NCBI GenBank assembly: GCA_021789945.1
Contig: JAJYIS010000007.1
Coordinates: 1-37,175, forward strand
Origin: Thermoplasmata archaeon
GTDB lineage: Archaea > Thermoplasmatota > Thermoplasmata > UBA10834
Length of the DNA: 37,175 nt
Reading direction: 5' to 3'
Shown: positions 33,528 through 37,175 of the stretch, piece by piece
Position numbering within the stretch: the first letter of the stretch is position 1
Layout of the letters: the number at the start of each line of letters is the position of its first letter
Position numbers and translations under genes: made by a program
Notes under the pieces: generated by a model
Databases searched by the model: none
Told to the model about the DNA's origin: nothing
What the model saw: only the letters and a program-made list of their open reading frames with translations

Positions 33528-33668
33528 ATGTCCGAAAATGTGAGCGAACTCAAGATCGTGGACCTCGCGATTGATGGCCCCCGAGCGATCTCATTCCTCT
33601 CCGCCAAATCCAGAGAATTGAGGCAGTCGCTTGGGCTCGCCAGGATAAGGCTTGGTCCTCGGTCGTGA
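33528..33668 (+). CDS. Possible 46-residue small protein
   Basis: An ATG at 33528 opens a 46-codon frame, MSENVSELKIVDLAIDG to LARIRLGPRS, too short for the track. TACAATAA about 35-40 bases upstream is TATA-like. No family is recognised and no ribosome binding site is clear. It lies in the 313-base space between acr3 and the surface-protein gene, which otherwise holds only the two palindromes; it could be a chance ORF or the remnant of a regulator. Confidence 0.25.
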   Translation: MSENVSELKIVDLAIDGPRAISFLSAKSRELRQSLGLARIRLGPRS

Positions 33669-33700
33669 CCAAGCAATTCGAATCTTGTCCAAGAACAAGA

Positions 33701-33707
33701 TTATACA
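33701..33707 (+). promoter_or_regulatory. TATA-like box of the surface-protein gene
   Basis: TTATACA is centred 19 bases before the ATG at 33723 and 31 before the ATG at 33735, so the second ATG may be the true, nearly leaderless start. Confidence 0.45.
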
Positions 33708-33722
33708 TTCGGCGCACATCTG

Positions 33723-34670
33723 ATGACCGATACGATGACACCAAAGTCTCTTCTGATTCAGTTGTTGTCCTTGGCCCTCGTCCTGATCGTCTCCGGAACA
33801 TCTGCGGCAGACTCTGAGACCCCCGACCGTGAGATTTCGACTGTCTCAAACACCTCGAATTACTTTACCTATGTCTCGACATCGACTGATTTCAATCAGA
33901 ACGACCGTTACAGTGTTGAGTTCGACCACGGACACCTGTACATGTCTTACCAAGCTGACCTGGCTGCGGCGACGAATAGTGACTGGAGCTACGAGCTCTC
34001 ATTCGAGAGCCTTGTGACGTTCGTCGACAACGGAAATGGCTATCTGGACCAGGCCGACACGATTCTTTCGACTGCGGACCTTGGCGATTATAGCTACACC
34101 ATCATCACGAGTCAGAACGATACCACGGCCGGATTCCAAGAGCGGCAAATCACCGCCTTGAGCGAGGACGGTCTGATTTCGTTCGTGTTCTTGATGACCT
34201 CGAGGCAGACTGACATCGGCACAGTTCAATTGCTCCCGACCGAGGTCAAGCTCACTATAAGCATTCATGGCATGTCCTTCGAGAACGGGGCGGATCACGT
34301 CGCTCTTATCATGTCATTTAGCGCTGAGACCGGCCTTGCTGTCCATTACGCCCAGCTCGGCGACCTTGGAGAGCTGAACCTCAGCACGAGCGGCTCAGGG
34401 GGGTACCTCAGCTGGTCCAACTCAGTATCAGTTGACGGGACCACAATGCCTGTCAACGCGACTTGGAACGGCTCTGAACTAGTGTTCTCATATCCGGCTG
34501 GGCAGAACATCGTTCACGACCCGGTGCTTGGCGTGAACAGCTTGGCAATGCGCTCTGGCCTTGTATCAGTCAGAGGTGACACCCCTCTCTTCGCTGTCGG
34601 TCTTGTCATTGCGTCAGCGATAGTCGGCGGAGCGATCGTCCTCACTGGTCGGAGAAGGAAAGACGTATAA
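33723..34670 (+). CDS. Cell-surface protein with signal peptide and C-terminal anchor
   Basis: I do not recognise a family. The 315-residue protein has an N-terminal signal (hydrophobic LLIQLLSLALVLIVSGTSA, cleavage likely after SAA), a Ser/Thr/Asn-rich acidic extracellular part with a beta-rich pattern, and a C-terminal membrane helix (FAVGLVIASAIVGGAIVL) closed by RRRKDV, so it should be anchored with the bulk outside. Several N-x-S/T sites (NTS, NDT, NLS, NAT, NGS) could be glycosylated. The ATG at 33735 (MTPKSLL) is a possible alternative start given the TATA spacing. The adjacent small membrane protein and regulator may form a unit with it. Confidence 0.75.
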   Translation: MTDTMTPKSLLIQLLSLALVLIVSGTSAADSETPDREISTVSNTSNYFTYVSTSTDFNQNDRYSVEFDHGHLYMSYQADLAAATNSDWSYELSFESLVTFVDNGNGYLDQADTILSTADLGDYSYTIITSQNDTTAGFQERQITALSEDGLISFVFLMTSRQTDIGTVQLLPTEVKLTISIHGMSFENGADHVALIMSFSAETGLAVHYAQLGDLGELNLSTSGSGGYLSWSNSVSVDGTTMPVNATWNGSELVFSYPAGQNIVHDPVLGVNSLAMRSGLVSVRGDTPLFAVGLVIASAIVGGAIVLTGRRRKDV

Positions 34671-34704
34671 GGTCTGGAGCCGTTGACATCGCTGGTGAGC
34701 TCCC

Positions 34705-34965
34705 TTGATTGAAAACCTCCTGTACGCCTTCATCCTTGTCTTCTCCCTCACCCTGGTCGTAATCGCATTCCAGGCATACCGAAGATCGGGCAATGTCAAG
34801 ATCCTGCTGGTGGCCATTGCCTTCCTCCTGTTCCTGGTCAGAGGGATACTGCTGGTGGTCCAGCTATTCATGAAGCCCCTTACCCAGGAGATGCTCTGGA
34901 TTGTTTCGGGAATGCTGGATCTGGGCATACTCGGCCTGATATTCCTCGCTGTTCTCAGGCGTTAG
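34705..34965 (+). CDS. Small membrane protein paired with a winged-helix regulator
   Basis: This 86-residue protein has three predicted helices (LLYAFILVFSLTLVVIAF, KILLVAIAFLLFLVRGILLV, MLWIVSGMLDLGILGLIFLAVL) and little else. The start is a TTG with GGTGA six to seven bases upstream. It resembles short archaeal membrane proteins (DUF7521-like) encoded directly before winged-helix regulators, which is the arrangement here, with ten bases to the next gene. A role in sensing a membrane signal for that regulator is inference. Confidence 0.7.
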   Translation: MIENLLYAFILVFSLTLVVIAFQAYRRSGNVKILLVAIAFLLFLVRGILLVVQLFMKPLTQEMLWIVSGMLDLGILGLIFLAVLRR

Positions 34966-34975
34966 GGGGCGGCAA

Positions 34976-35521
34976 TTGAAGGACTTAGTCCTCGAAGTCG
35001 AGACCAGAAAGCGCATTTACGATGCCGTCTGCAAGTATCCAGGGACCCACTTCAGGGAACTCTCGAGGATCGTCGCCCTGCGCCCGAACCTTGTCGATTA
35101 CCACCTTCACCATCTCGAGAAGAACGATCTCATATACTCTCAACTCGACGGGCAATTCAAGAGATACTATCCAAAGGACCAGCTCGCGTCGGATCTCAAG
35201 AAGGACATCGTCAGCGCTCCGGACAAACCTATCGTCGGCTTGCTCAGACAGCAGGTCCCATTCAGGATTGTGATCCTTCTCGCCAAGTTCGGGAGCAGGA
35301 GCCACAAGGAACTCACTGAGGCCCTTCACAAGTCTCCCTCAACCGTCAGCCACCACCTGGATAAGCTCGTCCTCCAAAGCGTTGTAGTCCAGGCTCCAGA
35401 GGACAGGTCGTACCGCCTCGCAGAACCAGCCAGGATCGAGCGACTTCTGATGTCCTTCACGCCGCATCCGACGACGCTCGCGGACGGCTTCATGGAGATA
35501 TGGGACAACCTCTACCTATGA
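34976..35521 (+). CDS. Tandem winged-helix transcriptional regulator
   Basis: This 181-residue protein holds two winged-helix domains. The first (about 5-70) reads RIYDAVCKYPGTHFRELSRIV then NLVDYHLHHLEKNDLI and a wing. The second (about 88-150) reads RIVILLAKFGSRSHKELTEAL then SPSTVSHHLDKLVLQSVV and a wing. This is the common archaeal double-wHTH layout; there is no ligand domain, so the signal may come from the membrane partner. The start is a TTG after AGGGGG. Possible targets are neighbouring surface-protein genes; nothing in the sequence proves this. Confidence 0.85.
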   Translation: MKDLVLEVETRKRIYDAVCKYPGTHFRELSRIVALRPNLVDYHLHHLEKNDLIYSQLDGQFKRYYPKDQLASDLKKDIVSAPDKPIVGLLRQQVPFRIVILLAKFGSRSHKELTEALHKSPSTVSHHLDKLVLQSVVVQAPEDRSYRLAEPARIERLLMSFTPHPTTLADGFMEIWDNLYL

Positions 35522-35591
35522 GACGATCCATCGCAAACCTGCTAGGAATTGGAAAAGTCGAAGGAAGGGGTTTGAAGGGTTGATGCCAGGC

Positions 35592-36026
35592 TCATACTGC
35601 GGGCTGTAGGTTGACCTTGAGGTCGCCGTCGTCGAGGGTGTTGAAGTTCACGGTGAATGTCTGGGTCACGTATCCGTTGGCGGATACAGTGACTGTCAGC
35701 GGACCGACGACGTTGTTCAGGGTCGCGTTGTCCTCCATTTCCATCTCGTCCTGTGACTCGTTCACCTGACTGTCACTGTCATGGGATCCATCTTCCCCAA
35801 CCGAGAGCTCGTACTCACCGTCTTCGTCTGTTTGGCCTTGCGCGATTTCCTTTGAATTCGCGTCCTTGACGACAACCGTCGCGTCCGCGATCGGTGCTCC
35901 GGTTACGGCATCATGCACCTTCACGGTCAGGTCGAACTGGCTCATGTCGTAGAGGGTCATCCCTCCAGCGACTGTGCCTGTCGCGACCGCCACTATTGCA
36001 AGGGCCGTCAATATGCTCAAAGGCAT
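35592..36026 (-). CDS. Secreted protein with carboxypeptidase-regulatory-like domain
   Basis: The 144-residue protein has an N-terminal membrane segment (LSILTALAIVAVATGTVAGGMTLY) that acts as signal or anchor, then a beta-sandwich resembling CarboxypepD_reg/CnaB-type domains: DLTVKVHDAVTGAPIADATVVVKD, GQTDEDGEYELSV, and VTVSANGYVTQTFTVNF. A highly acidic Asp/Glu/Ser loop (about 83-103) interrupts the sandwich. Such domains are structural parts of cell-surface proteins. The ATG at 36026 is preferred to the GTG at 36035 because GAGGTGA lies five bases upstream. Confidence 0.7.
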   Translation of the reverse strand: MPLSILTALAIVAVATGTVAGGMTLYDMSQFDLTVKVHDAVTGAPIADATVVVKDANSKEIAQGQTDEDGEYELSVGEDGSHDSDSQVNESQDEMEMEDNATLNNVVGPLTVTVSANGYVTQTFTVNFNTLDDGDLKVNLQPAV

Positions 36027-36064
36027 TTCGTTCACCTCTGACTCTTCGATTGTCCTTGGGGGGG

Positions 36065-36071
36065 TTAAATA
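36065..36071 (-). promoter_or_regulatory. TATA box of the beta-sandwich gene
   Basis: TATTTAA on the minus strand predicts a start near 36042 and a leader of about 16 bases holding GAGGTGA. Confidence 0.5.
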
Positions 36072-36137
36072 CCATATTGGGCGGTCATCGAAAGTCGAAA
36101 TAGCTTCCTCCTCGATGGGCCCATTCGAAGGTCAGGG

Positions 36138-36566
36138 TCATCCAGTTGGCCGAGCCTGTTTGCTCGTAATGAAGATGAGATAGCCCGTCGAGGCGACGAT
36201 CCCTCCAAATCCGAGTTCCATTGTGAATGAGAATAAGTCATTGTGTCCGAAGAATGTGAATTCCACGCCGCTTCCGAATGCCAAAATCCCGAATATGAAT
36301 AGCAGAATCGATGGCGTCCGGATGGCTCGAAACTGAGGCTGGAACCCCAAGATGAATCGGCCCATGGTCATCATGAGAATCAGGGCACCCACGGCAACAT
36401 GGAGGTTCAATACGGGGAAGGACGCGAATGCCTTCGATATGCTGCTGTACCTTGAGAAGTCGAACCATAGGTTGATGTACATTCCCATGAGGTTTTGGAA
36501 GACAAGAATCAGTAGCACCGTCCAAGGTGTGGTCAAGAACAATTCTGTCCTGAGAAGGACTCCCAT
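36138..36566 (-). CDS. Four-helix membrane protein, unknown
   Basis: This 142-residue protein has four hydrophobic helices: TPWTVLLILVFQNLMGMYINLW, NLHVAVGALILMMTMGRFILG, SILLFIFGILAFGSGVEFTFF and LGFGGIVASTGYLIFI. A lone His in the second helix is not enough to call heme binding, although the size recalls small cytochrome b561-like or DoxX-like proteins. I do not recognise a family. It stands alone, upstream of and pointing toward the beta-sandwich gene, about 110 bases before that gene's start. Confidence 0.6.
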   Translation of the reverse strand: MGVLLRTELFLTTPWTVLLILVFQNLMGMYINLWFDFSRYSSISKAFASFPVLNLHVAVGALILMMTMGRFILGFQPQFRAIRTPSILLFIFGILAFGSGVEFTFFGHNDLFSFTMELGFGGIVASTGYLIFITSKQARPTG

Positions 36567-36755
36567 ACTCTTCGCATTCTGCGAAACGTTTCCATCTCCT
36601 TTTCGTCCTTCGCCAACTGAACGCGACTCCTAATTGTTTTTGCCTAACTTCGCCGTGTTGGCGGTCAGCCGGATATCCACGCTTCTCCCGAACAAGCTCC
36701 GCCACTCATATGAGTGCAAGTTCGTGGGTCGACCCTTAGAAACTCGGGACTTGAG

Positions 36756-36763
36756 TTAAGTAA
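36756..36763 (+). promoter_or_regulatory. TATA-like box of the DUF1801 gene
   Basis: TTAAGTAA is centred about 31 bases before the ATG at 36791 and 25 before an in-frame GTG at 36785, so the mRNA is probably leaderless or nearly so. Confidence 0.45.
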
Positions 36764-36790
36764 TGAGTCGGCTCTCGTGAGGGCGTGACC

Positions 36791-37175
36791 ATGAACCCTG
36801 GGAACAGTGCTGGAAAGAGACCTGCAAAGAGCGCCTCAAAAGCATCGGGCAAGGAGGATGCCACACACCTTGTCGACGAGCGCATCCGATCGCTAGGCGA
36901 CTGGCGCGCGAAGGTGTTGACCGAAGTCCGCCGCATCATCCACGAAGCGGACCCGAGCATTACGGAAGAGGCGAAATGGATGGGCACGCCCGTCTGGTCC
37001 CATGCCGGGATCGTCTGTACGGGGGAGACTTACAAGCAGGTCGTGAAGCTGACCTTCGCCCGAGGTGCTTCGTTGAAGGACCCTCGGAAGCTCTTCAACT
37101 CAAGCCTCGAGGGAAATACGCGGCGCGCCATCGACATACGGCAGGGCGAGACGATCAATGCCACAGCTCTGGGTG
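36791..37175 (+). CDS. DUF1801 (YdhG-like) protein, 3' end cut by window
   Basis: The frame runs from the ATG at 36791 to the window end without a stop, so it is absent from the ORF track. After a Lys/Ser-rich start (GKRPAKSASKASGKED), the sequence matches the DUF1801/YdhG-like pattern: VDERIRSLGDWRAKVLTEVR, EEAKWMGTPVWSHAGIVC, VVKLTFARGASLKD and RRAIDIRQGETIN. Members are small cytoplasmic proteins of unsettled function. At least 128 residues are visible and about 20 more are expected. The in-frame GTG at 36785 is an alternative start. Confidence 0.7.
   Translation, partial: MNPGNSAGKRPAKSASKASGKEDATHLVDERIRSLGDWRAKVLTEVRRIIHEADPSITEEAKWMGTPVWSHAGIVCTGETYKQVVKLTFARGASLKDPRKLFNSSLEGNTRRAIDIRQGETINATALG

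Noticed and set aside
1-37175. tRNA, rRNA, insertion sequences or integration sites
   Set aside because: Reading through the intergenic gaps showed no tRNA-like cloverleaf, no rRNA segment, no transposase ORF and no flanking inverted repeats.

Overview
The window looks archaeal, most likely a euryarchaeal lineage such as Thermoplasmatota (inferred, moderate confidence). The reasons are an F420-non-reducing (Mvh-type) [NiFe]-hydrogenase with HdrA and MvhD proteins, a full archaeal-style hyp maturation set, TATA-like boxes about 25 bases before likely transcription starts, several leaderless or nearly leaderless genes, and GGAGGTGA-type ribosome binding sites inside operons. The sequence is GC-rich and densely coded.

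Layout. 1-5,000: the end of a UspA-domain protein, mobA (-), hypE (+), a GyrI-like protein (-), a hydrogenase maturation endopeptidase (-) and a LigB/YgiD-type dioxygenase (+). 5,050-20,277: a 15 kb minus-strand cluster. In transcription order it holds a fused double HdrA, an MvhD-HdrD fusion, a small protein with a duplicated Cys4 motif, a double HdrA split into two genes, an MvhD with a winged-helix tail, a second fused double HdrA, a plain MvhD, and the hydrogenase subunits MvhG and MvhA. 20,278-20,784: a gene-poor control region with palindromes and a possible 37-residue leader ORF. 20,785-25,394: hypB-hypF-hypC-hypA-hypD (-). 25,500-30,740: a GNAT acetyltransferase, a secreted M6 metalloprotease, a terpenoid-cyclase-fold protein and an EamA transporter. 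30,948-33,409: a TauE/SafE exporter with its DUF1634 partner, and an Acr3 arsenite exporter with two palindromes upstream. 33,500-37,175: a surface protein, a small membrane protein paired with a tandem winged-helix regulator, a secreted beta-sandwich protein, a four-helix membrane protein and a DUF1801 protein cut by the window end.

How it fits together. HypA-F and the endopeptidase build and finish the NiFe centre of MvhA. MvhAG would oxidise H2 and pass electrons through MvhD to HdrA flavins, where bifurcation between a low-potential carrier (ferredoxin) and a higher-potential acceptor is expected from the Mvh-Hdr family. The only candidate acceptor-reducing module is the two-CCG-domain HdrD-like half of the MvhD fusion; no separate HdrB or HdrC and no methanogenesis gene is present. 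The most unusual content is this cluster: three HdrA units, each equivalent to a double HdrA, three different MvhD forms, and a duplicated Cys4 protein translationally coupled to the HdrD fusion.
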